The notes: generated from the sequence alone by a model not told the origin. A stretch of 64,000 nucleotides of DNA from CAYZJV01 sp964482325 (GCA_964482325.1 CAYZXD010000008.1:20649-84648); one strand, 5' to 3'; shown: positions 36,582 through 46,388, numbered from the stretch's first letter. Made by a program: numbers and translations.

Positions 36582-38228
36582 ATGACACAACCTTATCATA
36601 TCGGTCTGATAGCCTGTTCTCCTGAGCAATCCCCCATGGCTTATCCGCTGGGTGCACTTTGCATCCAGACGGCCCTTGTAACGCATTCGACCCTTGCACC
36701 TCAAATACAGGTGGAACTCAAGCACTATATCGGAGACACTGATGATCCGATCGAAGCAGCTCAGGCCATTGTCCGGCAACACATTCCATTAGTCGGCCTC
36801 TCGCTGTATCTATACAATCGCAACTGGTTTGATCAGTTTATCGACCATCTCTTGACACATGCTCCTGATACCACCGTATTCGCGGGTGGACCGGAGGCTT
36901 TTGCACATGCCGAGGACTTTATTCAGCGGGGTCTGTCATTCATTATTCTCGGTGAAGGAGAAGAGAGTGTCTGCACTGCAGTGGAACAGATACTTCACGG
37001 CAAACAGGTATCCGGCGCAGGGATCTACACGGGTGATTCGGATAGGCTCATTCCAGCATACCCGTCTGATCTGAGTGCCCTTAACTCAGTATTACTCACC
37101 CACACCGTATCGGTGGATGATTATCAGGGGGTGTTGTGGGAAATGACCCGGGGGTGCCCCTATCATTGTGCGTTCTGTTTTGAATCACGCGGAAATCGAC
37201 AGGTACGATCATATCCGATGGATCGTATCACTCAGGAACTGGAATTACTGATTGAGCACCACGTAGAGCATATATTTGTCCTTGATCCCACCTTTAATCT
37301 CAACCGGGAACGGACGATAGCCATTTTAGACCTGTTACGGAACCGGGTGCCGCAGGATATGCATTTTACGTTTGAAGTCCGTGCGGAACTGCTTGATGAG
37401 CAGATTGCTTATCTGTTCAGCACGTTTCACAGTTCTCTGCAGATCGGACTGCAAAGCAGCAAACCCTCAGTACTGATGGGGATCAGCAGATCGTTTCAGG
37501 CAGATCGTTTTTCTCAAAAAATTGCCTTACTCAATCAATATGGGGTGGTTTTCGGACTGGATCTGATCATCGGGTTACCCCAGGACACCCTCCAGTCATT
37601 CATGGAGAGCCTGAATTTCGCAGTTTCATGCAAACCGAGTAATATTGATATTTTTGTACTGGCAGTGCTTCCCGGAACTCAGTTGGCAGAAGATGCACAG
37701 TCGCTCCAGCTTCACTATCTCCCGGAAAGTCCCTATCTGCTGCAATCAAGCCCATCTATGCATGCCGATGATATTGCCGCGGCAATCCGGTTGAAAGAAG
37801 CCTGTGATGTACTCTATACCGCAGGGCATGCCGTCATGTGGTTTCATGCACTCTGTGACGTACTCCAATGTACCGCCTCCGAGGTTTTCTCCCGATTTGC
37901 CGATTACACGGAAACCTATCCGGTATCTGATGACCAGGACATCTTTTCTGTACAGGAACAATTTGTCCGCAATCAATGTACAGCACCTTCGCTTTACATG
38001 CTCTTGCCGATAATCCTCAGTTATATGGAACTCCATCAGGGTATCTCCTATCTCCAGGAGACTGGAGATCCACCGGTGGTGCATCTCTGGTATACACCGG
38101 ACGAACTTGCAGAACTCGATTCTATTGATGTGAGAACCTTTCATAACCGCTTTACGGCAAGTGATACGACTGTTTCCTATTTGGTTCTGAGTGACGATGG
38201 GACGGTATATGTTGAACCGTTGGTATGA
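36582..38228 (+). CDS. B12-binding-domain radical SAM protein (DUF4080-like)
   Basis: A 548-residue protein with a cobalamin-binding-like Rossmann domain (~1-140; TVFAGGPEAFAHAEDFIQRG and ILGEGEESV), a radical SAM domain with RGCPYHCAFC (CxxxCxxC, ~residues 200) and a helical C-terminal region resembling DUF4080. It binds a 4Fe-4S cluster and S-adenosylmethionine; the reaction is not known. I chose ATG at 36582, one base after the stop of the LiaF-like gene, which suggests coupling. A lipoprotein gene follows on the same strand. Confidence 0.83.
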   Translation: MTQPYHIGLIACSPEQSPMAYPLGALCIQTALVTHSTLAPQIQVELKHYIGDTDDPIEAAQAIVRQHIPLVGLSLYLYNRNWFDQFIDHLLTHAPDTTVFAGGPEAFAHAEDFIQRGLSFIILGEGEESVCTAVEQILHGKQVSGAGIYTGDSDRLIPAYPSDLSALNSVLLTHTVSVDDYQGVLWEMTRGCPYHCAFCFESRGNRQVRSYPMDRITQELELLIEHHVEHIFVLDPTFNLNRERTIAILDLLRNRVPQDMHFTFEVRAELLDEQIAYLFSTFHSSLQIGLQSSKPSVLMGISRSFQADRFSQKIALLNQYGVVFGLDLIIGLPQDTLQSFMESLNFAVSCKPSNIDIFVLAVLPGTQLAEDAQSLQLHYLPESPYLLQSSPSMHADDIAAAIRLKEACDVLYTAGHAVMWFHALCDVLQCTASEVFSRFADYTETYPVSDDQDIFSVQEQFVRNQCTAPSLYMLLPIILSYMELHQGISYLQETGDPPVVHLWYTPDELAELDSIDVRTFHNRFTASDTTVSYLVLSDDGTVYVEPLV

Positions 38229-38281
38229 TGATTGCCAGGGAGCAGCAGGTGCCGTATAGTGTTCGTACAAGGAAAAACAGC

Positions 38282-39010
38282 ATGAAAAGACATCCGGGCC
38301 TTCTGATAGCAAGTATTCTCCTTATATTGGTTCTTTTATCCAGCAGCTGTGCCATGCAGCAGGGGTTGAGTCTGACACGAAACCGTTCCGGCTGGGCCAC
38401 CACTGATTTGTACGTGTACGATTTCTTCCTTACCGTGTTGGAAGATTTTGAACCGTTCACTGAAGAGGAAGAAGAGATTTCGATGATGGATGCGAGCGTG
38501 GAGGATTTCGTCAGAAATCTCAATCAGAGTCCGAGCGCGAGTGACGTCTCGCTCATGTATATAGGGACCAACGGATACTTCATCGATTTCACCTTCTCCA
38601 GCTTAGAAGACCTGCTTGCCGATTTGAATCGTAAAGAACCGCAATCTATTGCACGGGTGAGAGAAACCGATCAGCGAACAACACTCACCTTCTATTTGGA
38701 TATCGACAATTACCCTCAGCTCACCCAGATGGTACCGTTTCTTGCCGATCCCAATTTTGAGACTTTCGGCCCACTATACAACGTAGGGATGAGTGAAGAA
38801 GAGTATCTCGATATGATCAGCTACATTCTCGGAGAGGAAGGCCCTGAAGCCATTGAGAACAGTGTAATATCGTTGCGGCTCACCACTCCTTCAGTCATTA
38901 CCGATTATCGTGGGGGAGTCAAGGAGAGCCCGAATTCCATCCGCTTCGATATCCCCCTTATCGACTTTCTGTTGCTAGCTGAACCGATAGAATTCAGTGC
39001 GTCCTGGTAG
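38282..39010 (+). CDS. Uncharacterised lipoprotein
   Basis: I do not recognise this 242-residue protein beyond its lipoprotein signal: basic start, hydrophobic core LLIASILLILVLLS and lipobox SSSC. The mature part is acidic and shows no repeats. AAGGA precedes the ATG at 38282, and TATAGT (~38255) could be a separate promoter. Its TAG stop abuts the ychF stop (TAG|CTA). Confidence 0.7.
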   Translation: MKRHPGLLIASILLILVLLSSSCAMQQGLSLTRNRSGWATTDLYVYDFFLTVLEDFEPFTEEEEEISMMDASVEDFVRNLNQSPSASDVSLMYIGTNGYFIDFTFSSLEDLLADLNRKEPQSIARVRETDQRTTLTFYLDIDNYPQLTQMVPFLADPNFETFGPLYNVGMSEEEYLDMISYILGEEGPEAIENSVISLRLTTPSVITDYRGGVKESPNSIRFDIPLIDFLLLAEPIEFSASW

Positions 39011-40117
39011 CTAGAGATTAAATCTGAAGTGCATGACATCTCCATCCTGCACAACATACTCTTTGCCTTCGATACGGAGTTTTCCCGCCTCTTTCACCTT
39101 TTGTTCACTCCCATAGGTAAAGAGATCGTTACAGTGATAGACTTCCGCTTTGATAAACCCTTTTTCAAAATCGGTATGGATCACTCCTGCCGCCTGAGGA
39201 GCTTTATCGCCGGCATGGAACGTCCAAGCCCGGTTTTCGTCACTTCCTGCGGTAAAGAAGGTGCGCAGTCCCAGTGTACGATATCCGCTATGAATCAGTT
39301 GAATGAGTCCTGATTCTTCCAGCCCTACTGCCTCAAGAAATTCAGCACGTTCCTGCGGTGTGTCCAAAGCGGCGATTTCAGCTTCAATCTTGCCGCAGAT
39401 CACCACCGTTTCTGATCCTTCTGATTCAGCTATGCCGCGCACTACACTGACGAACTCATTATCGGTACCGATACTTTCTTCATCAACATTGCACACATAG
39501 ATCATCGGTTTCAGGGTGATCAGATGGAGATCGTAGATGATTTTCAGTTGATCTTCCGTAAGGTTGAGGCTCCGGGCTGCAATACCATTACCCAGTGCTT
39601 CACGGAGTTGTTCGAGCACGGGAAGCAGCTGCGCTGCCTGTTTTGCTGTCTCCTTATCAAGTCGTGTCATCTTGGATACTTTCTGATACCGCTTCTCGAC
39701 TGTCTCAAGATCGGCAAGAGCAAGTTCAATCGTGATGGTTTCAATGTCACTAGCCGGATCTATACGGTTATCGACATGGACGATATCGGGATCCTCAAAA
39801 CATCGGACCACATGAACCAGCACCCCTACCTCGCGAATAGAGGCAAGAAACCGGTTGCCTAACCCTTCACCTTTCGATGCACCGGCGACCAATCCGGCAA
39901 TGTCTACAAATTCTACTGTAGCAGGAATCACCCGTTGTGCCGGTATCAGTTCAGCAATCTTATCAAGCCGTGCATCTGGTACGCTCACCATTCCGATATT
40001 CGGATCAATTGTACAGAATGGATAATTGGCTGCTTCAGCCTGAGCTGAGGACAGAGCAGAGAAAATAGTTGACTTACCGACATTCGGCAGTCCGACGATA
40101 CCGCAGTTTAGACCCAT
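39011..40117 (-). CDS. ychF: Ribosome-associated ATPase YchF (OLA1 family)
   Basis: A 368-residue P-loop protein of the Obg/YchF family with GLPNVGKST, FVDIAGLVAGASKGEGLG and the C-terminal TGS-like domain (RTFFTAGSDENRAWTF, ending DVMHFRFN). The usual NKxD is replaced by the YchF-type NVDE, which shifts preference to ATP. YchF binds ribosomes and limits stress responses. I chose ATG at 40117 with AAGGGG upstream. Confidence 0.95.
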   Translation of the reverse strand: MGLNCGIVGLPNVGKSTIFSALSSAQAEAANYPFCTIDPNIGMVSVPDARLDKIAELIPAQRVIPATVEFVDIAGLVAGASKGEGLGNRFLASIREVGVLVHVVRCFEDPDIVHVDNRIDPASDIETITIELALADLETVEKRYQKVSKMTRLDKETAKQAAQLLPVLEQLREALGNGIAARSLNLTEDQLKIIYDLHLITLKPMIYVCNVDEESIGTDNEFVSVVRGIAESEGSETVVICGKIEAEIAALDTPQERAEFLEAVGLEESGLIQLIHSGYRTLGLRTFFTAGSDENRAWTFHAGDKAPQAAGVIHTDFEKGFIKAEVYHCNDLFTYGSEQKVKEAGKLRIEGKEYVVQDGDVMHFRFNL

Positions 40118-40135
40118 GGGAACCCCTTCGTAAGC

Positions 40136-40165
40136 TTGTAATGCCCGCTGAGTATAGCATATAAT
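40136..40165 (+). promoter_or_regulatory. Promoter of hflX
   Basis: TTGTAA (40136-40141), 18-base spacer, a perfect TATAAT (40160-40165). The transcript should start near 40172, so the leader up to 40213 is about 40 bases. Confidence 0.7.
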
Positions 40166-40212
40166 AGCAACAGAAGTAACTGCCTGGAGCACCATGCAAA
40201 GGAGCCCGATTT

Positions 40213-41496
40213 ATTACGAGCACATCATCAATCATCAACATAGAACCACAGCAGACCCATGCATATATCATCACGCTCCGCCTTCCCGGAGAAGACGCGA
40301 GGAGAGCCGAAGCTCGTCTTGAGGAACTGCAAAGTCTGGTAACCACGATGGGAGCAGAAATCACCGGATCGCTCATCATCGGATTGCGCGAAGTACATCC
40401 TGCAACTTTAATCGGCTCGGGTAAAGTAGCCGAGCTGCAGGTCATGATCCAGGAAGCTGCATCTGATTGCATTATCTTCGATCATGATATCGCCCCACGC
40501 GTCCAGCGGAATCTGGAACAGCTTTTTGATTGTGCCGTGATCGATCGACAGGAAGTGATCCTCCAGATATTCAGTGATCGGGCGGCAACCCGTGAAGCGG
40601 TATTGCAGGTAGCATTGGCACGGCAGGAGTATTCACTACCCCGACTTACCCGCAAGTGGACACACCTTTCCCGTCAACGCGGTGGTATGAAAGGAACCCG
40701 TGGAGAGGGAGAAACCCAGTTAGAGATTGACCGTCGTATCGTGATGAATAAAATTGCATCATTGAAACGGGAACTGCGGAAGGTTGAATCGCAACGCTCG
40801 GTACAACGCAAAAACCGCCAGGAGGGGTCCATTCCTACCGCTGCAATTGTCGGGTATACCAATGCAGGGAAATCGAGTCTGCTGAATCTTCTTTCACACA
40901 GTGATGTACTGGTGGAGAATAAACTGTTTGCGACCCTTGATCCGACCACCCGGAATATTTCGCTCCCCCGGGGAGGAGAAGTGCTTGTATCCGATACCGT
41001 CGGATTTGTCAGCGATCTCCCCCACCAGCTGGTTGATGCATTCAGATCGACGTTGGAAGAGACCCGATACGCAGATTTCATCATCCATGTACTTGATGGC
41101 TCACATCCCGACATGCTGCAATGTTATCAGACAACCATGGAAGTCCTTGAGAGCCTCGATTGCGCAGAAAAACCAATGATCCTTTTCGTGAACAAGATGG
41201 ACGCCCTGCATGATGAGTTCTCTGTTGCCCATATGAGGGTGGAACATCCTGATCTCATCGCTGGATCAATTCACCAAAAGACCGGTATTGATGAACTGAC
41301 TGAACAGATTGAACACCTCGCGCATATCGCTCATCCGGATCTCTCCTATAAATTTCCACTCTCCCGAGGGGACCTCGTTGCCAAAATCAGAGCGAGCGGT
41401 ACGATTATTTCAATTGAGTATGATGAGCAGATCACCGTTCGTGCACGAGTTTCTCAACAGCTCGTCGAGAAACTCAAATCGTGGCAGATTTCCTAA
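40213..41496 (+). CDS. hflX: GTPase HflX with a probable non-AUG start
   Basis: The GTPase domain is typical: GYTNAGKSSLLNLL, DTVGFVSDLPHQLVDAF, NKMD, plus the HflX-domain block RGGMKGTRGEGETQLEIDRR. HflX splits stalled 70S ribosomes. The first ATG in frame is 40348, but it would cut away ~45 residues that look genuine (THAYIITLRLPGEDARR...). Upstream of it the frame has no ATG, GTG or TTG back to the stop at 40177. ATT at 40213 has AAAGGAG eight bases upstream and is my best start (427 residues). The alternative is the out-of-frame ATG at 40194 plus a frameshift or a sequence error. Confidence 0.85.
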   Translation: MTSTSSIINIEPQQTHAYIITLRLPGEDARRAEARLEELQSLVTTMGAEITGSLIIGLREVHPATLIGSGKVAELQVMIQEAASDCIIFDHDIAPRVQRNLEQLFDCAVIDRQEVILQIFSDRAATREAVLQVALARQEYSLPRLTRKWTHLSRQRGGMKGTRGEGETQLEIDRRIVMNKIASLKRELRKVESQRSVQRKNRQEGSIPTAAIVGYTNAGKSSLLNLLSHSDVLVENKLFATLDPTTRNISLPRGGEVLVSDTVGFVSDLPHQLVDAFRSTLEETRYADFIIHVLDGSHPDMLQCYQTTMEVLESLDCAEKPMILFVNKMDALHDEFSVAHMRVEHPDLIAGSIHQKTGIDELTEQIEHLAHIAHPDLSYKFPLSRGDLVAKIRASGTIISIEYDEQITVRARVSQQLVEKLKSWQIS

Positions 41497-41710
41497 ACAA
41501 CATCATAAACCCAAATGGTCTTTTCCTGTATACGATACAATGGTATTGAATAAAATCTCTTGGTAGTAATGCATTATTTTACTTATTTTATTATCTACAC
41601 AACATACCTGATTCCCATCCCTTACGATTTAGGAACAACGTAAAAGAGAACATCGGTATGCTGTAATGTTATTATAAACAGAAAAATACATAGACAAATA
41701 CGATTTTTCA

Positions 41711-41739
41711 TTGCGTTTGATACTCCTCTGTGTTTAATT
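41711..41739 (+). promoter_or_regulatory. Promoter of the first small outer-membrane protein gene
   Basis: TTGCGT (41711-41716), 17-base spacer, TTAATT (41734-41739). The rest of the 275-base gap behind hflX (41497-41771) is AT-rich; I see no hairpin terminator or gene in it. Confidence 0.5.
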
Positions 41740-41771
41740 CATTATCGATATATTCTTTTATGGAGGTGGTT

Positions 41772-42302
41772 ATGAAAAGGAAATTATTACTCATGATCCT
41801 GATTCTTTGTCTTGTCGCTACAATGGCATACGCTCAGCCGAAGAACGCTGCCAGCCTGAATCCGATCGGCATTATTTTCAATATGTACATGGGAAGCTAC
41901 GAACGAGTTATTACCGACTATCTCGCTGCAAACGTGGTGTTTGCCTACACACCCAATCTGATGTGGGTAACCGATATATCGGCAATCAATGTAAATCTTG
42001 GAGCACGATATTATATGGGACCGCTATTGGGCGATCTCCTTGGCGATTCTTTAGAAGGTTTTGAAGATATTCTATTTACCCCAGCTCCAATCGGCCCCTT
42101 CGTGGGAGCGTACCTCGGTATGTCTTCTATTTTCGGCGATACGTTCAACATCGGCGGAGGTGCAGACCTTGGGTATAAATACACGTTCTCTAATAATGAT
42201 TTCGCACTCTTTGTAGAACCATACATCGGAGTGGAATTTTTAACCAATGATCCAGACACCAATGGGTTCAAATACGGAGCCAACTTCGGTATAACGTTCT
42301 AA
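41772..42302 (+). CDS. Small outer-membrane beta-barrel protein 1
   Basis: A 176-residue protein with a signal peptide (MKRKLLLMILILCLVATMAYA, cleavage after AYA) and a mature part of alternating hydrophobic/polar strands ending in a phenylalanine (NFGITF), as in small beta-barrel outer-membrane proteins. No cargo or enzymatic motif is visible. GGAGGTGG lies five bases before the ATG. A strong intrinsic terminator follows. Confidence 0.75.
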   Translation: MKRKLLLMILILCLVATMAYAQPKNAASLNPIGIIFNMYMGSYERVITDYLAANVVFAYTPNLMWVTDISAINVNLGARYYMGPLLGDLLGDSLEGFEDILFTPAPIGPFVGAYLGMSSIFGDTFNIGGGADLGYKYTFSNNDFALFVEPYIGVEFLTNDPDTNGFKYGANFGITF

Positions 42303-42329
42303 TCTCGATTTCTCCTGAATTGAAGAGCC

Positions 42330-42355
42330 ACCTCCCCTGCTCAGGGGAGGTTTTG
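42330..42355 (+). terminator. Intrinsic terminator after beta-barrel gene 1
   Basis: ACCTCCCCTG-CT-CAGGGGAGGT followed by TTTTG: a 10-bp stem with tight loop and T-run. Confidence 0.85.
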
Positions 42356-42378
42356 TGCAATTGCAAATATTTATGCCA

Positions 42379-42414
42379 CAAAAAAACAGCCACAGCAGTC
42401 GAAACCACCGTGGC
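42379..42414 (-). terminator. Terminator after beta-barrel gene 2
   Basis: Minus strand: GCCAC, 16-base loop, GTGGC, then TGTTTTTTT. The stem is short but the T-run is long. Confidence 0.55.
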
Positions 42415-42435
42415 CATAATACGTGCCGACGTGTT

Positions 42436-42888
42436 CTACTCGAAGTACCAGAGTGCTCCGAGTCCACCCTTGAAACTGAAACCTGACTTAGTGAAGAGAT
42501 TCCAACCGGGTGCGAGGTTCAGGAAAACCTCAACCGGGTACTCTTCAAGGTAGTACGATGCACCCACGACACCGTTTACCGACATCTGGAAACCATCATT
42601 GATACCGAGACCAACGAGCGCACCACCGCTGATGTAAATGGGGAAGTCACCAAGTTCCACTTCAGTAATATCGTACAAAGCACCAGCGTCAAGATAGAAA
42701 CCACTACCAAAATTCCATGTAAGGTTACCAAGAACTCTAAAATCGTCCATTCCATAGCGCATGGTAAGACCGGTAGGATATCCCAGAGTAAGTCCTACTC
42801 CTACTCCGTTTGTCTTTGAGTAATTAGCAGCAGACAACGGCAGAGCGATAATCAGTACAAGAGCAACGACTAATAATACTTTTTTCAT
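42436..42888 (-). CDS. Small outer-membrane beta-barrel protein 2
   Basis: A 150-residue protein with a signal peptide (MKKVLLVVALVLIIALPLSAA) and short amphipathic strands rich in Gly and aromatics, ending LGALWYFE. The pattern GYPTGLTMRYG...PVEVFLNLAPGWNLF...GGLGALWYF resembles beta-barrel protein 3 (46362-46823), so the two may be related. I chose ATG at 42888, where AAGGAG precedes and the signal peptide starts. A possible promoter is TTGCAG-17-TTTAAT on the minus strand. Confidence 0.75.
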   Translation of the reverse strand: MKKVLLVVALVLIIALPLSAANYSKTNGVGVGLTLGYPTGLTMRYGMDDFRVLGNLTWNFGSGFYLDAGALYDITEVELGDFPIYISGGALVGLGINDGFQMSVNGVVGASYYLEEYPVEVFLNLAPGWNLFTKSGFSFKGGLGALWYFE

Positions 42889-43085
42889 ACGTTCTTTCTC
42901 CTTTGGGATGCTATCCCGTATTAAATTCCTATTTGCATAGTACTGCAAAAAGCAAGACTAATCCACAGGTATTACATATAATTACACTTCAAAGCTAGAA
43001 AGGTTACAACCCCTTTGTATTTTAGACACTTAACCAATAATCGTCAATCTGATATGCTCGGACGTAATCAGGGAGGGAAGCTACT

Positions 43086-44714
43086 ATGAATAAAGAAGCC
43101 AATGACCGCCAGTTAACCGTTCGCGGTGTTGTTATCGGTCTACTCGGTCTGATCGTTATCACCAGCAGTTCTTTGTACGTTGCACTGCGTATGGGAGCTC
43201 TTCCCTGGCCGACAGTTTTTGTTACCGTAGTCAGTTTTGCCATATTGCGCCGCTTTAAAAATTCCTCATTACCGGAAATCAACGTAACTCATACTATCAT
43301 GAGTGCAGGTGCTATGGTTGCAGGGGGTTTGGCCTTCACCCTGCCCGGCATTTGGATGCTCAACAGTGAAGCAGTAGTCTCTCCAATCTCTATTCTCATC
43401 ATTACCCTTTCAGGTGCATTACTCGGTACCCTATTTACCATTACGGCACGCAAACGATACATCGTTGAAGAAAAACTGCCCTATCCGATGGGGCAAGCAG
43501 CTTATAATACCCTGATTGCAGGCACAACGAAGGGGAAAGGGGCCGTATTGCTGTTTTCCTGTATGGCAGCAAGTGTCGTATTCACCATTTTTCGCGATGG
43601 CAATCCGATCATTCCCGCAGTGCTGATCCTGTTTGCCGGTAATGCACTCGTTCCCGCGGTTGCTGTATGGGTATCTCCGATGGCTGCAGGTATCGGAGCG
43701 ATTATTGGACCGGTGCTTTCACTGGTATGGCTCGGTGGTGCGGTATTTGGTTATCTCCTGCTGACTCCCATCGGTATTCTCTCAGGGCTCTTTTCCGATA
43801 TGGCAGCATCTAATCTGTTCAGAGAAAACCTCGGTATCGGTTTGATGGTCGGTACGGGGATCGGTATTCTGGTAAAGGCTGTGTATCAGAAAATTGTCCA
43901 ATTCAGAAAAGGGGACACCCGGAATCGAGTTGAGGGTTCCCCATTTTCTCTTCCTGCAGGTAATGCACGATGGGTTGCACTTGCGTTAATAGTCGGTATC
44001 CTCATACTGCTCAGCGCAGGTTCTGAAATAACCTTCCTGCAGGCAATCGTTACGATCATCGGCATCTATCTCACTACGCAACTGGCAGCGATGCTCACCG
44101 GACAGACTGGGATCAATCCCATGGAGATTTTCGGTATTCTTGTGCTGTTGGCAATTCAGGTTATCTGGAATCCTTCAACCATAGCAGCCTTCTCTGTCTC
44201 AGGGGTAACCGCAGTCGCCTGTGGACTCACCGGAGATATGATGAATGACCTGAAATCGGGGCACCTGGTGGGAACTCGGCCTTCGGCGCAGATCATCGGT
44301 GAAGGAATCGGTGCAGTAGTCGGTTCTGGAGTAGCGGTAATCGCTCTGTTTGTGTTAAAAGATGCATTTGGCGGGTTTGGCAGCGACATGCTGCCGGCAC
44401 CTCAGGCTCGTGCAGTCACTGCCATGGTCGGAGGTCTCGGCCATGTACCGGCATTCATCATCGGAGCAATACTCGGCATACTCCTGTATGTAGCCAGTAT
44501 TCCTGCCGCTACCCTAGGTCTGGGTATCTACCTGCCTATCAGCATCTCCAGCATCATGGGAATCGGTGCACTGCTGTTTCTCGGGGCTAAGGCAATTTTC
44601 GGTGCTCGATATAAGGAGCAGCTTGCAGAAAAGACGAGTTTGGTAGCAAGTGGGTTCCTTGGTGGTGAAGGAATCACCGGCGTACTGCTGGCTATTATTG
44701 CCATGTTCGCGTAA
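43086..44714 (+). CDS. OPT-family transporter
   Basis: A 542-residue inner-membrane protein with about 14 hydrophobic segments. Marks of the oligopeptide/metal-chelate transporter family are SLYVALRMGALPWPTVF near the N-terminus, EKLPYPMGQAAYNTL and TGQTGINPMEIFGIL. OPT proteins import peptides or metal-peptide chelates with protons. GGGAGG precedes the ATG. rlmN begins 10 bases after the stop. Confidence 0.88.
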   Translation: MNKEANDRQLTVRGVVIGLLGLIVITSSSLYVALRMGALPWPTVFVTVVSFAILRRFKNSSLPEINVTHTIMSAGAMVAGGLAFTLPGIWMLNSEAVVSPISILIITLSGALLGTLFTITARKRYIVEEKLPYPMGQAAYNTLIAGTTKGKGAVLLFSCMAASVVFTIFRDGNPIIPAVLILFAGNALVPAVAVWVSPMAAGIGAIIGPVLSLVWLGGAVFGYLLLTPIGILSGLFSDMAASNLFRENLGIGLMVGTGIGILVKAVYQKIVQFRKGDTRNRVEGSPFSLPAGNARWVALALIVGILILLSAGSEITFLQAIVTIIGIYLTTQLAAMLTGQTGINPMEIFGILVLLAIQVIWNPSTIAAFSVSGVTAVACGLTGDMMNDLKSGHLVGTRPSAQIIGEGIGAVVGSGVAVIALFVLKDAFGGFGSDMLPAPQARAVTAMVGGLGHVPAFIIGAILGILLYVASIPAATLGLGIYLPISISSIMGIGALLFLGAKAIFGARYKEQLAEKTSLVASGFLGGEGITGVLLAIIAMFA

Positions 44715-44724
44715 ACTGCATCGC

Positions 44725-45777
44725 ATGGATACTGAAAGAAAAATGCCCAAGAGCCTGTATGGCTTGAAACCAAACGAGCTGTTCGGAGCACTCGGTCTGG
44801 AAAAAGCGTATCAGGGAAAACAGATTTACCGTTGGCTGATTCGTTGCGTCACAAGTTTTCATGAGATGACCGATATCGCAAAAACCGTGAGAGAATCACT
44901 GCAGGAGGCAATGCCTTCTCTTACCTCTTCAACCGTAGTCGATATACAGACCGACGATACGGGAGCAACCAAGCTGGCCATTGCTCTGCACGATGGTGCG
45001 ATAGTGGAATGTGTGCTGCTCACTGACAAAGAGGGAAGAAAGACCGCATGTCTTTCCAGTCAGGTCGGTTGTGCCATGGGCTGCCGATTTTGCAGAACGG
45101 GAACTATGGGGCTCGTACGCAATCTCCAGGCATATGAAATCATCGAACAGTTCGTTCACCTGAGAAGGATCGCTCCCGACACCTCTCACATCGTCTTCAT
45201 GGGAATGGGAGAACCACTGACTAATACCAAAGAGGTAATTCAGGCAGTGATGTACCTGCATGATCCTCAGGGCTTTGATATCAGCATGCGCCGCATCACC
45301 ATCAGCACGTGTGGCGTAATCCCAGGAATTCACCAGCTTGCCGAACTGAACCTACCGGTGAAACTTGCCGTATCACTGGTGACTGCAGACACAAGACAAC
45401 GATCACAAATCATGCCGGTAAATAATGCATATCCTCTGGATGAACTCAAACAGGCACTGTTGCATTATCAACATGTGATCGGCAAACGTTTCACACTGGA
45501 ATATGTCATGCTCCACGATGAGAACACCGGTAGTGAGGCAGCTCAGAAGCTTGCCCAGTTTATTCGCGGGCTTGATGTGATGGTAAACCTCATTCCCTGG
45601 AATCCGGCAGCAGAGTTACCGTGGCAGACTCCCAGCAGGAGAGAGATCGATGCATTCACCGGTGAACTCGATAAACTGGGAGTCCCCTATACCCGAAGAT
45701 TCTCTCGGGGAAGAGGGGTCAATGGCGCCTGCGGTCAGTTAGCTACGAAGATCCCGGTATGCGACAGCAACGGTTGA
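44725..45777 (+). CDS. rlmN: 23S rRNA (A2503-C2) / tRNA methyltransferase RlmN
   Basis: A 350-residue radical SAM methylase: CAMGCRFC cluster motif, VFMGMGEPLTN, and the two catalytic cysteines, one near the N-terminal side of the C-terminal loop in GVNGACGQL. It adds a methyl group to A2503 of 23S rRNA and A37 of some tRNAs. I chose ATG at 44725, 10 bases after the OPT gene stop; a second ATG at 44743 is possible. No clear Shine-Dalgarno site is present, so coupling to the upstream gene is likely. Confidence 0.93.
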   Translation: MDTERKMPKSLYGLKPNELFGALGLEKAYQGKQIYRWLIRCVTSFHEMTDIAKTVRESLQEAMPSLTSSTVVDIQTDDTGATKLAIALHDGAIVECVLLTDKEGRKTACLSSQVGCAMGCRFCRTGTMGLVRNLQAYEIIEQFVHLRRIAPDTSHIVFMGMGEPLTNTKEVIQAVMYLHDPQGFDISMRRITISTCGVIPGIHQLAELNLPVKLAVSLVTADTRQRSQIMPVNNAYPLDELKQALLHYQHVIGKRFTLEYVMLHDENTGSEAAQKLAQFIRGLDVMVNLIPWNPAAELPWQTPSRREIDAFTGELDKLGVPYTRRFSRGRGVNGACGQLATKIPVCDSNG

Positions 45778-46388
45778 TTACTGAATTCACCCTCTCGGAC
45801 ACCGCTACTCTCGGGGGACCGGATCCTATACAGCCCTGGTCCCGTACCACTGTACGAGTAGTGATTGTGCATCAAGATCACCTGGTATTTTCCTACATGG
45901 CAAACCGCAATCAGTACGTGCTCCCCGGAGGAGGAATTGAACCCGGAGAATCACTGCAGGTGTGTGCGCAACGGGAATGTCGCGAGGAACTGGGCATGAT
46001 CATCACCGCAGATGCTCCATCTGCGGTAGTTCGAGAATACTATGACGGTATCTTGCGGTATCAGAACTGGTATGTACTGGGGACCTTTACCGGAGAACGG
46101 ACAGACAAAGCAGTGACAGCAGAAGAACAATCGCTGGGATTACGTGAAGCGTGGATACCGCTGCAGGAAGTGGAAAAAACTCTTATGGGGACCAGAGCGC
46201 ATCTCATGAAGGATGAATATCAGGTCCCGCATGTACAACGCGCAATTACCAACTGTCACAGACGGGAGTTGCTTGGTATTGCTGCATGTCTTGTATGGGA
46301 TTATGAGCACCTGCTGACAGAGCGTTCAGCAGGTGGCAACTTGATCATTACGGAACAAGAGCTAGAAGTAGTACATAGCTCCAGCTGA
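45759..46388 (+). CDS. Nudix hydrolase
   Basis: A 209-residue protein with a complete Nudix box (GGIEPGESLQVCAQRECREELGM). It would hydrolyse a nucleoside diphosphate-X compound; the substrate is unknown. The start overlaps rlmN by 19 bases, which suggests coupled translation. Its 3' end overlaps that of the convergent beta-barrel gene 3 by 27 bases. Confidence 0.83.
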   Translation: MRQQRLITEFTLSDTATLGGPDPIQPWSRTTVRVVIVHQDHLVFSYMANRNQYVLPGGGIEPGESLQVCAQRECREELGMIITADAPSAVVREYYDGILRYQNWYVLGTFTGERTDKAVTAEEQSLGLREAWIPLQEVEKTLMGTRAHLMKDEYQVPHVQRAITNCHRRELLGIAACLVWDYEHLLTERSAGGNLIITEQELEVVHSSS

